Origin: Acinetobacter sp. ANC 4558
GTDB taxonomy: Bacteria; Pseudomonadota; Gammaproteobacteria; Pseudomonadales; Moraxellaceae
NCBI RefSeq assembly: GCF_002135375.1
Contig: NZ_NEGH01000006.1
Span: 135,730-199,729, forward strand
DNA: 64,000 nt
Direction: 5' to 3'
Shown: piece after piece, positions 53,260-63,749 of the stretch
How the letters are laid out: the number at the start of each line of letters is the position of its first letter
Numbering within the stretch: the stretch's first letter is position 1
Position numbers and translations under genes: made by a program
Notes under the pieces: model-generated
What the model saw: the letters and a program-made list of their open reading frames with translations, nothing else
What the model was told of the DNA's origin: nothing
Database searches by the model: none

Positions 53260-54459
53260 ATGAATATGAATACAGGTGCTTTGCAAGGGATTAAAATTGT
53301 TGATTTAAGTCGAGTACTTGGTGGTCCTTTTTCCGCACAAGTCTTAGCAGATCATGGTGCTGACGTTATAAAGGTAGAACCTCCTCAAAAAGATGAAACT
53401 CGGTTTTGGGGACCGCCTTTTCGGCAAGACAGTGCTGCATATTTTTCGGGCATTAATCGCAATAAAAAAGGGATTGTCGTTGATTTAACCAAAGTTGAAG
53501 GTCGAGATATTCTACTAAAACTTCTTGAAGATGCTGATGTAGTCGTCGAAAACTTTAAAATTGGAACGCTAGAAAAGTGGGGGCTAGGTTATGAGGACGT
53601 ATTATCAAAAAAATTTCCGCGATTAATTCATTGTAGAGTGACGGGTTTTGGTATGGATGGTCCCTTAGGGGGGCTACCAGGCTATGATTCTGTTATTCAA
53701 GCCATGACTGGGATTATGAGTGTAAATGGTGAGCCAGAGGGTGAGTCATTAAGAGTGGGATTACCTGTTGTTGATATGGTGACGGGACTAAATGCTGCGA
53801 TCGGTATATTGCTTGCGATACAGGCACGTCATAAAACAGGTCAGGGACAATTGGTTGAAGCTGCACTTTTTGATACAGGTATTTCACTTTTGCATCCACA
53901 TATTCCAAATTATATGTGGTCAGGTAATATTCCTCAAAAAACAGGGAATGCTCATCCTAATATTACGCCTTATGATGCTTACCAAACAGGATCAAGTCCA
54001 ATTTATATCGCAGCAGGAAATGACCAACAGTTTGCTAAACTTTGTCATCATTTGAATTTACAAAATTTAACAACTGACGCACGTTTTATCAGTAATGCTC
54101 AACGATGTTCAAATAAAAAAGAACTAAAAGCAATTTTAGAGCAATGCTTAATTAATTATGACGGAAATAAAATTGCCCATGATCTGATACAAAAAGGTGT
54201 GCCTTGTGGACCAATTTTGAATATTGAGGAAGTGGTACAACATCCTCATACACAGCATCGAAAAATGCTGATACCAATTGGAGATGAATATGTTGGTATT
54301 GCTTCTCCGATTAAATTAAGTCAAACACCTGCAAGTTATCGAATGGCGCCACCAAGTTTTTCTCAGCATACAGCTGATGTATTGCTGAAACATGGTTTTA
54401 GTCAAGAGCAAATTAATTTACTGATTGAACATCAAATTATTCAACCAGAAAAGCCATAA
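53260..54459 (+). CDS. Class III CoA-transferase (CaiB/BaiF family), glutarate-type candidate
   Basis: 399 aa. 'GIKIVDLSRVLGGPFSAQVLADHGADVIKVEPP' opens the family fold. The catalytic Asp is expected at 172 in 'VGLPVVDMVTGLNAA'. 'GRDILLKLLEDADVVVENFK' and 'GPILNIEEVVQHPHTQHRKM' are typical. Family members move CoA between carboxylic acids. With gcdH nearby, glutarate activation (as in GcdG/SUGCT) is the best guess. It lies 15 bases after the acyl-CoA dehydrogenase gene. Confidence 0.88.
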   Translation: MNMNTGALQGIKIVDLSRVLGGPFSAQVLADHGADVIKVEPPQKDETRFWGPPFRQDSAAYFSGINRNKKGIVVDLTKVEGRDILLKLLEDADVVVENFKIGTLEKWGLGYEDVLSKKFPRLIHCRVTGFGMDGPLGGLPGYDSVIQAMTGIMSVNGEPEGESLRVGLPVVDMVTGLNAAIGILLAIQARHKTGQGQLVEAALFDTGISLLHPHIPNYMWSGNIPQKTGNAHPNITPYDAYQTGSSPIYIAAGNDQQFAKLCHHLNLQNLTTDARFISNAQRCSNKKELKAILEQCLINYDGNKIAHDLIQKGVPCGPILNIEEVVQHPHTQHRKMLIPIGDEYVGIASPIKLSQTPASYRMAPPSFSQHTADVLLKHGFSQEQINLLIEHQIIQPEKP

Positions 54460-54681
54460 ATAATGAGCAGATAAGCGTGTTCATTGATTCAGTCTTTTAA
54501 TGGAGTTGGACTGAGCTTTTTAATTATTTGTTTTATAAATTGAAATAAATATATGCACTTAAATAACGGTGAATACATTTAATTATATTAATAAAATGGA
54601 CAGCAAAATATTGGAAAAATACTACATATTTATTTAAAACTTATGTGGCACCTTTTTGCTGTCCTCGATCAGGGATATCAT

Positions 54682-55983
54682 ATGGAAAATGTGAATCAAA
54701 CAGAAAAAGCCAAGGTGGCTAAAAAGGCAGGAATTGCAGCATTTGTTGGTACAACGATCGAGTGGTATGACTTCTATGCCTATAGTACGGCAGCAGCTTT
54801 AGTTTTTGCAAAAATATTTTTTCCAGTTACAGATACGGCAACAGGTACTTTAGCTGCATTTGCGACATTTTGGATTGGTTTCCTAGCACGACCTGTAGGT
54901 GGTATGGTTTTTGGTCATTTAGGTGATAGGATTGGACGTAAAAAAACATTAATTATTACTTTAATTTTAATGGGTGTGTGTACAACTGCAATTGGACTAT
55001 TACCGACCTATGAGACTATAGGGATTGCAGCCCCAATTACTTTAATATTTTTACGGTTACTGCAGGGTATTGCAATGGGGGGGGAATGGGGTGGAGCAGT
55101 ACTGCTTTCTGCTGAGCATGCACCTAAAGGTAAAGAGTTATTATATTCAGCTTTTGCTCAGCAAGGTTCGCCTGTTGGGAATTTATTAGCCACATCTATT
55201 TTCTTTGCATTTTCATTTTTACCCGATGATCAGTTTCTTTCTTGGGGTTGGAGAGTTCCATTTTTATTTTCAGCACTGTTGGTAATTACGGGTTTATATA
55301 TTCGTTTAAGTGTTGCGGAATCACCCGTGATGCAACAATTAAAAGAAAGCAAAACTTTAGTAAAGGTTCCATTAAAAGAAGTACTTAAGAAATATAAGAT
55401 GATGGTGTTTTTGGGAATGGCTGCATGTACAATTGGGCTCTCAGCAACCTATTTTAAAACAACTTTTGCCTTATCATGGGCAGTAAATGAAATTGGATTT
55501 ACGCGTTCAGATTTCTTAGGCATTGTGACTATCGCTTTAATTACTCAAGTAATATTTCAACCATTTGGAGCAATTATTGCTTCAAGAATTAATTTGAAAA
55601 AAGCGGTTGTATGGATTTTATTACCTGAAATTATTTTATTACCTTTGGCTTTTGTATTGATTGCTACAAAGTCTTATGCATGGGCTGCATTTGGTATGGC
55701 GATCGCTACGATTCCACACTCTATGTATTATTCTTTTTTAGGTGGGATTCTAGTAAAAGCATTTCCACCGAATGTGAGATATACCGGTATTTCTTTAAGT
55801 TACCAATTATGCGGAATGATTTTCGCTGGATCTACACCGATTATTGCTCAGTTTTTATTAAATGAAACAGGTTCGATTATTTCTGTGATTAGTCTGGCAC
55901 TGTTCCATATTTTATTGAGTATAGTATGTGCGGTATATCTAATTTCTCGTTATGAATCTGTGCAAAGAACTAATGCGATATAG
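54682..55983 (+). CDS. MFS transporter, MHS family (dicarboxylate-type candidate)
   Basis: 433 aa from the ATG at 54682, preferred over the one at 54643 because AGGGAT lies five bases before it. The MHS markers are 'GTTIEWYDFYAYSTAAALVF' and 'RPVGGMVFGHLGDRIGRKKTL', then 'GIAMGGEWGGAVLLSAEHAP' and 'PPNVRYTGISLSYQLCGMIFAGS'. It resembles the KgtP/ShiA group. Being the last gene of the acyl-CoA dehydrogenase/CoA-transferase unit, it probably imports that pathway's acid. Confidence 0.88.
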   Translation: MENVNQTEKAKVAKKAGIAAFVGTTIEWYDFYAYSTAAALVFAKIFFPVTDTATGTLAAFATFWIGFLARPVGGMVFGHLGDRIGRKKTLIITLILMGVCTTAIGLLPTYETIGIAAPITLIFLRLLQGIAMGGEWGGAVLLSAEHAPKGKELLYSAFAQQGSPVGNLLATSIFFAFSFLPDDQFLSWGWRVPFLFSALLVITGLYIRLSVAESPVMQQLKESKTLVKVPLKEVLKKYKMMVFLGMAACTIGLSATYFKTTFALSWAVNEIGFTRSDFLGIVTIALITQVIFQPFGAIIASRINLKKAVVWILLPEIILLPLAFVLIATKSYAWAAFGMAIATIPHSMYYSFLGGILVKAFPPNVRYTGISLSYQLCGMIFAGSTPIIAQFLLNETGSIISVISLALFHILLSIVCAVYLISRYESVQRTNAI

Positions 55984-56022
55984 GTAGAAAAATGAACTTA
56001 TTTGACTAGTTTTCAAAATATA

Positions 56023-56046
56023 AAAGATACTGGCTACAGTATCTTT
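56023..56046 (+). terminator. Terminator of the MHS transporter gene
   Basis: AAAGATACTG / CAGTATCTTT stem with GCTA loop and T run. Confidence 0.92.
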
Positions 56047-56134
56047 TTTTTGAATCAATGAATTATAGCAACACATACAATTAAGATGTTTGAAGTCTTT
56101 GATGATTTGGAGAAATGATTCTAATTGATACAAA

Positions 56135-56158
56135 AAAACCACTTATGAAAGTGGTTTT
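56135..56158 (-). terminator. Terminator of tRNA-Asn
   Basis: AAAACCACTT / AAGTGGTTTT stem with loop ATGA and T run on the minus strand, just after the tRNA. Confidence 0.9.
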
Positions 56159-56164
56159 AAATTA

Positions 56165-56240
56165 TGGCTCTCCCACCTGGGCTCGAACCAGGGACCTGCG
56201 GATTAACAGTCCGTCGCTCTACCGACTGAGCTATGGGAGA
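56165..56240 (-). tRNA. tRNA-Asn (GTT)
   Basis: 76 nt with encoded CCA. The acceptor stem TCTCCCA pairs with TGGGAGA. The D-arm is 'AGCTCAGTCGGTAGAGC', the anticodon loop 'CTGTTAATC' with anticodon GTT, and the T-arm 'TGGTTCGAGCCCA'. A single tRNA with its own terminator. Confidence 0.97.
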
Positions 56241-56489
56241 ATCTGTAGCAGATTATAAGGACATTTAAGAGAGCGTCAAGAGAGAATAGACATCTATTTA
56301 AAAATAATGCACTTAGATGGTGGTTATTTAAACAGAAGTCATATATTTTAGAAAAAAATGAAGAGGGACTTGAAAAATGAGAAATCAATTGCTAGTCTAA
56401 ATATATAGAAAGAATGTTTAGGTATAAGCCTAGACTGTGTGGATTTAACCAACTTGCCAGCACTAAAATGGCTAAACAGGAGAAGGCGA

Positions 56490-56930
56490 ATGAATGCGCT
56501 AACAATCCAAAAGATTTTTTCAAATATTGATTATTATCAAGATCAGTACCTCTCTATTTTAAATAATGCGGATCTCTACTTTTCCATAGTTGATGATGCT
56601 CAATTACAACTGCGTTTTGTAAAAGATAAACAGCTCTATTTGGGTGATTTACTGCAATTGTGGTTTTCAGAGAAATGGATTTTTAATCCTGAACATAAAA
56701 TTAGCCTAAGTCAATTTTTTACTAAACAAATTGCCCAATCAAATGACCATTTGTATGTGTTTGCAATTCGCGGTAATGCTGTAACAGGACAGAATATTTG
56801 TAAAGCGTGGAATATACACGAGCAAAAAGTGGTAGATATATGTTTGGATGCGATTCTGCCTTATTACTGTTATTTTGAGAGCATTACACGGCCTTCATTG
56901 CATTTAGGCGCTTCAAAGATTCTGATCTAG
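56490..56930 (+). CDS. Hypothetical protein
   Basis: 146 aa from the ATG at 56490, chosen because AGGAGAAGG lies four bases upstream; a GTG at 56439 would add 17 basic residues. It is soluble, with alternating helices and strands ('QLQLRFVKDKQLYLGDLLQLWFSEKW'), and no recognised domain. It has its own spacing and no obvious partner. Confidence 0.65.
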   Translation: MNALTIQKIFSNIDYYQDQYLSILNNADLYFSIVDDAQLQLRFVKDKQLYLGDLLQLWFSEKWIFNPEHKISLSQFFTKQIAQSNDHLYVFAIRGNAVTGQNICKAWNIHEQKVVDICLDAILPYYCYFESITRPSLHLGASKILI

Positions 56931-57043
56931 GGGGATATGCCTAGAGTTGAGATCACGAAAATCAATTTCAATAGTTTTGAATATAGTTGAATGCATTGAG
57001 CATATTAGAAATGAAGAAATTAAGAAAAATTTGAAAAGCCAAT

Positions 57044-57150
57044 GTGATATAATTCAAAAATTAATAAAGCTAGAAAGTGATGTTTAATTATATAACTGAT
57101 TGATATTACTTCTAATCAAGAAGCTGCATCTACAATATGCAGCTTTTTTA
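57044..57150 (+). ncRNA. Candidate small RNA or leader ending in an intrinsic terminator
   Basis: An extended -10 promoter (TGATATAAT, TATAAT at 57048-57053) predicts a start near 57060. About 85 bases later comes AAGCTGCAT / ATGCAGCTT (57121-57145) with a T run. No ORF lies between. This could be a free sRNA or a terminated leader of the purine permease gene at 57307. It matches no purine riboswitch that I recognise. Confidence 0.4.
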
Positions 57151-57306
57151 TTTATTGTTGAAATTGATATTTTGAAAATATATCAATTATTTAATGTAAT
57201 AAATCTAGCTTTTAAATGGGCATATTCATTGCTATGAAATTGTAAATCCACATTGAAAAACTAATTTTCAATATTTACGCTGAGTTTACTTAATAGGGGC
57301 TAGGTC

Positions 57307-58629
57307 ATGACGACTCCTAATCCATCCGCAGAGAATTTGCTAGAACGGCTGTTTAAGCTAAGTGAAAATAAAACCAACTTTCGTACAGAGGTTTTAGCAG
57401 GTGTAACTACATTTTTAACGATGTGCTACATCATTATTGTGAATCCAATGATTTTATCCGAAACAGGAATGGATCATGGTGCAGTCTTTGTAGCAACCTG
57501 CTTGGCAGCCGCAATTGGCTGTTTTGTAATGGGGCTTATTGCAAACTATCCGATTGCGCTTGCACCAGGAATGGGTTTAAACGCATATTTTACCTATTCC
57601 GTATGTTTAGGTATGGGAGTGCCTTGGCAAACCGCATTAGCAGCCGTATTTATTTCTGGTTGTATATTTATTGCCATTAGTATGTTTAAAATTCGCGAGG
57701 CAATTGTTAATGCAATTCCAATGTCACTGAAGTTGGCGATTGGTGGTGGTATTGGTTTATTCCTTGCACTTGTTGCACTTAAAAATGCAGGCATTATTGT
57801 AGATAACCCAGCAACATTGGTTGGCTTGGGAGAGTTGACACAACCTTCTGTTCTACTTGCACTGTTAGGTTTTTTACTCGTTGTTGTGATGCATCATTTT
57901 AAAATTCGTGGTGCACTGATCATTAGTATTTTGGTGATCACAGCAATTTCTACAGTATTGGGTTATAACGAGTTTCAAGGCGTTATTGGGGAAGTTCCAT
58001 CTCTTGCACCAACCCTAATGCAAATGGATTTTACAGGCTTATTTGAAGCAAGTTTAATAGGTGTTATTTTTGTATTCTTTCTAGTTGATTTATTTGATTC
58101 TACAGGAACTTTGGTTGGTGTATCACATCGAGCTGGCTTGTTGAAAGACGGAAAATTACCACGTTTGAAAAAGGCTCTCTTTGCCGATTCTACTGCAATT
58201 GTAGCAGGTGCTGCATTAGGTACCTCTTCAACAACGCCTTATATCGAATCTTCTGCTGGCGTTGCTGCAGGTGGTCGTACAGGCTTAACGGCAATTGTGG
58301 TTGGTGTATTATTTATTGCGTGTTTATTTTTAGCACCTTTGGCACAGTCTGTACCAGGTTTCGCCACGGCACCAGCTTTACTCTTTATTGGTGTATTAAT
58401 GATTCAGGGAATCATTCATATTGAGTGGGATGATATTACAGAAGCCGCACCTGCATTTTTAACCATTATTTTTATGCCATTTGCTTATTCTATTGCAGAT
58501 GGTATTGCAATGGGCTTTATTAGTTATGCACTAATTAAATTATTGACAGGTAAAGCCAAGACTGTTCCTTATATGGTTTGGATTGTTGCTGTACTTTGGG
58601 CATTAAAGTTTGCCTTATTTGGTGGCTAA
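57307..58629 (+). CDS. NCS2 family purine permease (AzgA-like adenine/guanine/hypoxanthine)
   Basis: 440 aa with about 12-14 helices. AzgA-group markers: 'NKTNFRTEVLAGVTTFLTMCYIIIVNPMILSETG' at the N-terminus, 'ALAPGMGLNAYFTYSV' and 'LVDLFDSTGTLVGVSHRAGLL'. 'LGTSSTTPYIESSAGVAAGGRTGLTA' is the substrate/proton region. It imports purine bases by proton symport. The next gene on the strand encodes an adenine deaminase, which fits salvage of adenine. Confidence 0.92.
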   Translation: MTTPNPSAENLLERLFKLSENKTNFRTEVLAGVTTFLTMCYIIIVNPMILSETGMDHGAVFVATCLAAAIGCFVMGLIANYPIALAPGMGLNAYFTYSVCLGMGVPWQTALAAVFISGCIFIAISMFKIREAIVNAIPMSLKLAIGGGIGLFLALVALKNAGIIVDNPATLVGLGELTQPSVLLALLGFLLVVVMHHFKIRGALIISILVITAISTVLGYNEFQGVIGEVPSLAPTLMQMDFTGLFEASLIGVIFVFFLVDLFDSTGTLVGVSHRAGLLKDGKLPRLKKALFADSTAIVAGAALGTSSTTPYIESSAGVAAGGRTGLTAIVVGVLFIACLFLAPLAQSVPGFATAPALLFIGVLMIQGIIHIEWDDITEAAPAFLTIIFMPFAYSIADGIAMGFISYALIKLLTGKAKTVPYMVWIVAVLWALKFALFGG

Positions 58630-58650
58630 TTCGTTAAATTTGTCCAAGAG

Positions 58651-59698
<1,048 letters not shown>

Positions 59699-59777
59699 AA
59701 ATATTGTTGATATAGCTAGAAATAGTGTATAATAAATAGGCAGTAATTTTGCTGTCTATTTATGAAAAGTAATGTTT

Positions 59778-60137
59778 ATGCAAAAAAAGCTAATAAACTT
59801 TATAGGTCAGATGGCTTTTCTTGGAAGTATAATTGTTTCAATGAATGTTTTGGCAAAATCACCATCAGATTCGAAAAGTTTAGAATCGGTCGTAGAGTCA
59901 CAATGTATTAGAGAACTCAATGATTCTAGAGTGTGGCGTAATGCTTTACTTATGAAATCGCAACAAGAACAAACTGCAACGAAAAGAAGTGTTTGTCAGT
60001 GTGTGAATCAAGAAGTGATGCAAGATAGCTCAGTCAAGGCTCTATCGGGTACATTTAATGAAACAGAGCATCGCGACTTAGTTTCTAAGGCAGTACTGAA
60101 AAGCTTAAGAACATGTGCGCAACAAATTTTAAATTAA
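59778..60137 (+). CDS. Secreted hypothetical protein
   Basis: 119 aa from the ATG at 59778 (GAAAAG eight bases before); an ATG six bases earlier is too close to the ribosome site. The signal peptide is about residues 1-27 ('ISMNVLAK'-like cut). The mature part has four Cys ('SQCIREL', 'SVCQCVNQ', 'RTCAQQ'), suggesting periplasmic disulfides. No family recognised. Confidence 0.65.
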   Translation: MQKKLINFIGQMAFLGSIIVSMNVLAKSPSDSKSLESVVESQCIRELNDSRVWRNALLMKSQQEQTATKRSVCQCVNQEVMQDSSVKALSGTFNETEHRDLVSKAVLKSLRTCAQQILN

Positions 60138-60158
60138 TATGTAATGAATAAAAAAGCA

Positions 60159-60190
60159 ACGATCTAGAATCGTATGATTTCTAGATCGTT
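60159..60190. terminator. Bidirectional terminator between the secreted protein and cytochrome b561
   Basis: AACGATCTAGA / TCTAGATCGTT, an 11-bp perfect stem extended by imperfect pairs, between converging genes. Confidence 0.8.
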
Positions 60191-60198
60191 TTAAATAA

Positions 60199-60753
60199 TT
60201 ATTTTGGCTGTTTTGTCATACTATTTAAAATATTATCTTTATCTATAAAATGATGCTTTAGTGCAGCAAGTAAATGTCCAACCACCAAAAGCCCAGCCGC
60301 CCAAGATAACCAAATGTGTAATGGTTTTACGATTGCTGTAACTTCAGGATTTTTACCAATTAATGCAGGAATATCAAATAAGTATAAAACGGGTGCTGGA
60401 TAACCTGCACTCCAACTAAAAAGGCAGCCTGTAATGGGGAGTGCCAGTAACATAAAATAAAGTGCTAAATGTCCTAAATGTGCGAAAGTTTTCATGCGTG
60501 GTGACATTGAGTCTGGTAACTGTGGAGCAGGGTGGGTATATCTCCAAAAAATACGAATGACGACTAAAAAGATAATGACGGTCGCAATATTCTTATGTAG
60601 GGTCGTCATATCCCCTTTGAAGCTTCCATTTACATCATAGCTTAAAAAATTTCCACTATAAAACCCGATAATCCATGCAAGAATAAAGATGATTGCCATG
60701 ATCCAATGTAAGACTTGTGCGGTGCGAGTATAGTACTCAGTTGTATTATTCAT
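60199..60753 (-). CDS. Cytochrome b561 family protein
   Basis: 184 aa, four membrane helices. Haem-ligand His candidates are 'QVLHWIMAIIFILAWIIGF', 'TTLHKNIATVIIFLVVIRIFWRYTHPAP', 'KTFAHLGHLALYFMLLALPITG' and 'KPLHIWLSWAAGLLVVGHLLAALKHHF'. This is the bacterial CybB type, a membrane b-type cytochrome thought to oxidise quinol. Single gene. Confidence 0.92.
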   Translation of the reverse strand: MNNTTEYYTRTAQVLHWIMAIIFILAWIIGFYSGNFLSYDVNGSFKGDMTTLHKNIATVIIFLVVIRIFWRYTHPAPQLPDSMSPRMKTFAHLGHLALYFMLLALPITGCLFSWSAGYPAPVLYLFDIPALIGKNPEVTAIVKPLHIWLSWAAGLLVVGHLLAALKHHFIDKDNILNSMTKQPK

Positions 60754-60925
60754 TTTTTATAGGCTGTTAAAACGTTAAGTATATAATAATTTTATTCCAT
60801 TATATAAGTGACGATCTGAAACGGAACGTTTGAATAATAGAACATTTATGATGGAATGAGGTGTATTTACATTATTCTCTTGCATTTAATATTATACTTA
60901 TACGGATTAGTTTAAAAACTTTGTT

Positions 60926-61510
60926 GTGAGAAATATTGTGAAGAAAGTTGCGGGTGCAGATGAAGCAGGTCGTGGGCCATTGGTTGGCGCTGTAGTGGCA
61001 GCAGCTGTAATTTTGGATCCACAAAATCCTATCGAAGGATTAAATGATTCTAAAAAGCTCACTGAAAGAAAACGTGAAAAGTTATTTATTGAAATTAAAG
61101 AAAAGGCCTTGGCATGGGCGATTGCTGAATGTTCTGCGGCTGAAATAGATGAAATAAATATTTTACAGGCATCTCTATTGGCCATGCGACGTGCAGTAGA
61201 AAAGTTGAATATTCAACCTGATCACTTACTTGTGGATGGCAATAAAACTCCATTAGGTCTAGTGATGAGTTGTGAGGCCGTTATTGGTGGGGATGCTATT
61301 CACCCAGAAATTTCTGCGGCGAGTATTTTGGCGAAAGTCGCTCGAGATTATGAAATGGTTGAATTAGATAAAAAATATCCGCAATATGGTTTTGCAAAGC
61401 ATAAAGGTTATCCAACGAAAGCACACTTTGCTGCGATTGCTGAGCATGGCGTTATTGCTGAACATCGACGTAGTTTTGGACCAGTACGTAAAGTATTAGA
61501 GAATAAATAA
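60926..61510 (+). CDS. rnhB: Ribonuclease HII
   Basis: 194 aa from GTG at 60926; a second GTG at 60938 has a better-placed GAG and is equally possible. The catalytic acidic residues are in '[12 protein letters not shown]' and 'LLVDGNK'. '[17 protein letters not shown]' and '[13 protein letters not shown]' are typical. It cleaves RNA in RNA/DNA hybrids, including single ribonucleotides. Confidence 0.95.
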   Translation: MRNIVKKVAGADEAGRGPLVGAVVAAAVILDPQNPIEGLNDSKKLTERKREKLFIEIKEKALAWAIAECSAAEIDEINILQASLLAMRRAVEKLNIQPDHLLVDGNKTPLGLVMSCEAVIGGDAIHPEISAASILAKVARDYEMVELDKKYPQYGFAKHKGYPTKAHFAAIAEHGVIAEHRRSFGPVRKVLENK

Positions 61511-61531
61511 TTTTTGAGTGATAAGTAATAT

Positions 61532-61555
61532 TAAAGCGGCTAAGAAGCCGCTTTA
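61532..61555. terminator. Bidirectional terminator between rnhB and csrA
   Basis: TAAAGCGGCT / AGCCGCTTTA stem with AAGA loop, between converging genes. Confidence 0.92.
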
Positions 61556-61573
61556 TTAAAAAAGATTTTAACC

Positions 61574-61825
61574 TTAACGATTAAAATCTTTTTGAAAATT
61601 ATCTTCTTCAAAAGAAGGTTGATAATCTTGGTCAATATGTTGGAGATGTTCGTGCATAGCACGTTCGTGTTGAATTCTTTGATAAATTTCTTCACGATGC
61701 ACAGATACTTCTTTAGGAGCATTCACACCAATACGTACCTGATTACCTTTTACACCAAGTACAGTTACACTGACTTGATCCCCAATCATTAATGTTTCGC
61801 CGACACGTCGGGTTAGAATCAGCAT
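61574..61825 (-). CDS. csrA: Carbon storage regulator
   Basis: 83 aa. The N-terminal 60 residues are canonical CsrA: '[16 protein letters not shown]', '[29 protein letters not shown]', with the RNA-binding Arg44 region. The C-terminal tail ('[26 protein letters not shown]') is longer than the 61 aa of the E. coli protein, as is usual in Acinetobacter and relatives. It binds GGA loops in mRNA leaders to control translation. It lies downstream of lysC on the same strand, separated by a hairpin. Confidence 0.97.
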   Translation of the reverse strand: MLILTRRVGETLMIGDQVSVTVLGVKGNQVRIGVNAPKEVSVHREEIYQRIQHERAMHEHLQHIDQDYQPSFEEDNFQKDFNR

Positions 61826-61979
61826 GTTTATCTCCTTGCAAAACGCTAAACTTGCAATTTTAAAAAAGTAGGAAAAGACACAACCTAAAAGTCTATAAAT
61901 TTTAACAGAATTTTGTGATAAACATCATGTTAGATACAAAATTGTTTAAATTATTAAGTTACTTTATTAGAATATAACA

Positions 61980-62007
61980 GAGCCACTAGTGCTAGTGCTA
62001 GTGGCTC
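61980..62007 (+). terminator. Hairpin between lysC and csrA with T run on the plus strand
   Basis: GAGCCACTA / TAGTGGCTC with a 10-base loop that itself repeats GTGCTA. The T run lies on the plus side although both flanking genes are on the minus strand. Its orientation is therefore odd for a lysC terminator. Confidence 0.5.
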
Positions 62008-62064
62008 ATTTTTTATATTGTTTTAAAGTATGATATTTAAAACAATATATAAGGAAAGTGTGCG

Positions 62065-63345
62065 CTAGGCACGTGTGCTAGATTCACCGTGTTCGCGATC
62101 TAAGCCAAAAGTCGTATGTAAAGCACGTACTGCAAGCTCTAAATATTTTTCATCAATAATCACTGAAATTTTAATTTCAGATGTTGAAATCATTAAAATA
62201 TTAATGCCTTCTTTTGCAAGCGCAGTAAACATTTTACTTGCAACACCAGCATGAGAGCGCATACCAACACCAACAATAGATACTTTTACAATATCTGAGC
62301 GTGTTGCAACTTCGCGTGCACGAATTTCTTGGGCAGTTGCTTCTAAAATAGCTTTTGCTTTTGGTAATTCACTACGATTTACAGTAAATGTAAAATCGGT
62401 AGTTCCATCTTCTTCGACATTTTGGATAATCATATCGACTTCAACATTTGCATCTCCAATTGGAGATAAAATTTTTGAAGCGATACCTGGTTCATCTGGT
62501 ACGCCTAGAATTGTTAATTTTGCTTCGTCACGGTTAAACGCGATACCTGAGATAATTGGTTGTTCCATATTGTCTTCCGCCTCAGTGGTGATTAGTGTTC
62601 CGACGTTATTTTTGAAATCTTCGTCGAATGCGCCATCATCGTCATTATCAAAACTAGATAATACGCGTAAAGGGACTTGATATTTCCCTGCAAATTCTAC
62701 AGAGCGAATTTGTAAAACTTTTGATCCAAGTGATGCCATTTCTAGCATTTCTTCAAATGAAATACGATCAACTTTTTTTGCTTTTGGTGCAACACGTGGG
62801 TCTGTTGTATATACACCATCTACATCTGTATAAATTTGGCATTCATCTGCTTTTAACGCAGCTGCAAGTGCAACACCAGTTGTATCTGAACCGCCACGAC
62901 CTAAGGTAGTCGTATTGCCATGCTGATCTACACCTTGGAAACCCGCAACAACAATCACTTGACCATCATTTAAATAGTTGGTCATAAGATCGGTATCAAT
63001 TGCTTCGATGCGTGCTTTCGTAAAGGCGCTATCAGTTTTGATGCCAACTTGACGACCAGTGAGAGAGCTTGCTTTAACACCAATGGAATTAAGAGCCATG
63101 GCTAACATTGAAATCGTTACCTGTTCACCTGTAGATACCATTTGATCAAGTTCACGTGGATCAGGTGTTTCGGTAATGGCTTTTGCAAGCGCTAGTAAGC
63201 GATTTGTTTCACCACTCATGGCAGAAACCACGACCACAACTTTGTGACCATGATCATGCCAACGCTTGATACGACGAGCAACATTTAAAATGCGCTCGGG
63301 AGTACCCATAGAAGTACCGCCATATTTTTGAACGATTAATGCCAT
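62065..63345 (-). CDS. lysC: Aspartokinase
   Basis: 426 aa, phosphorylating aspartate for the lysine, threonine and methionine pathway. 'KYGGTSMGTPERI' is the N-terminal kinase motif, 'TTLGRGGSDTTGVALA' the substrate region, and two ACT domains (about 265-420) give feedback control. 'FAGKYQVPLRVLSSFDNDDDGAF' precedes them. The length fits monofunctional Pseudomonas-type LysC. Upstream lies an island edge. Confidence 0.96.
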   Translation of the reverse strand: MALIVQKYGGTSMGTPERILNVARRIKRWHDHGHKVVVVVSAMSGETNRLLALAKAITETPDPRELDQMVSTGEQVTISMLAMALNSIGVKASSLTGRQVGIKTDSAFTKARIEAIDTDLMTNYLNDGQVIVVAGFQGVDQHGNTTTLGRGGSDTTGVALAAALKADECQIYTDVDGVYTTDPRVAPKAKKVDRISFEEMLEMASLGSKVLQIRSVEFAGKYQVPLRVLSSFDNDDDGAFDEDFKNNVGTLITTEAEDNMEQPIISGIAFNRDEAKLTILGVPDEPGIASKILSPIGDANVEVDMIIQNVEEDGTTDFTFTVNRSELPKAKAILEATAQEIRAREVATRSDIVKVSIVGVGMRSHAGVASKMFTALAKEGINILMISTSEIKISVIIDEKYLELAVRALHTTFGLDREHGESSTRA

Positions 63346-63407
63346 GTTACCTAAACCTTTGTAAATAATCAGGTAAAGTTAGTTCTTGCTTCCTGCTTTT
63401 TTATTTA

Positions 63408-63425
63408 TGTACACTATTTTGTACA
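63408..63425. promoter_or_regulatory. Paired TGTACA repeats upstream of lysC
   Basis: TGTACA occurs twice with a 6-base gap (63408-63413 and 63420-63425), each a perfect 6-base palindrome. It lies between lysC and the phage-like genes and looks like an operator for a dimeric regulator; which gene it controls is not clear. Confidence 0.4.
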
Positions 63426-63542
63426 CAATTGAAATTTCAGATTTTAGCAAGCCGTAAAATTCGCAGTAAGTATATAGGAATGAAAAAATGCGAACAATAA
63501 TTAAGATTGCTTAAATCAAACAAATTTATGATTAAATCACTT

Positions 63543-63749
63543 TTATATAACTTTCTTTAATTCCTCTATTTGTAATTCCCAATTAATTATATCTTGAGTC
63601 AAATAGCGTTTCATTGTTCCACCATCTGAACCAAATATCGGAGCAGGGAAAGGAATTCCCCAAGGAGTTTTTTCTTGCCAGCGGTTTAATGTACGTTTAG
63701 AAATATGAAACATTTCACAAACAGAATTTGATGTCACATACTTATCCAT
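63543..63749 (-). CDS. AlpA-like/excisionase-type HTH protein
   Basis: 68 aa from the ATG at 63749, with AGGAGG eight bases upstream. The start overlaps the stop of the preceding gene (TGATG). HTH: 'YVTSNSVCEMFHISKRTLNRWQE', wing 'FPAPIFGSDGGTMKRYLTQDIINWEL'. AlpA-type regulators control prophage or island excision. It is the last gene of a compact phage-like operon entering from the right. Confidence 0.75.
   Translation of the reverse strand: MDKYVTSNSVCEMFHISKRTLNRWQEKTPWGIPFPAPIFGSDGGTMKRYLTQDIINWELQIEELKKVI

Noticed and set aside
57180..57306. Purine riboswitch before the purine permease
   Set aside because: I could not find the conserved three-way junction core; only a candidate promoter and terminator lie further upstream.
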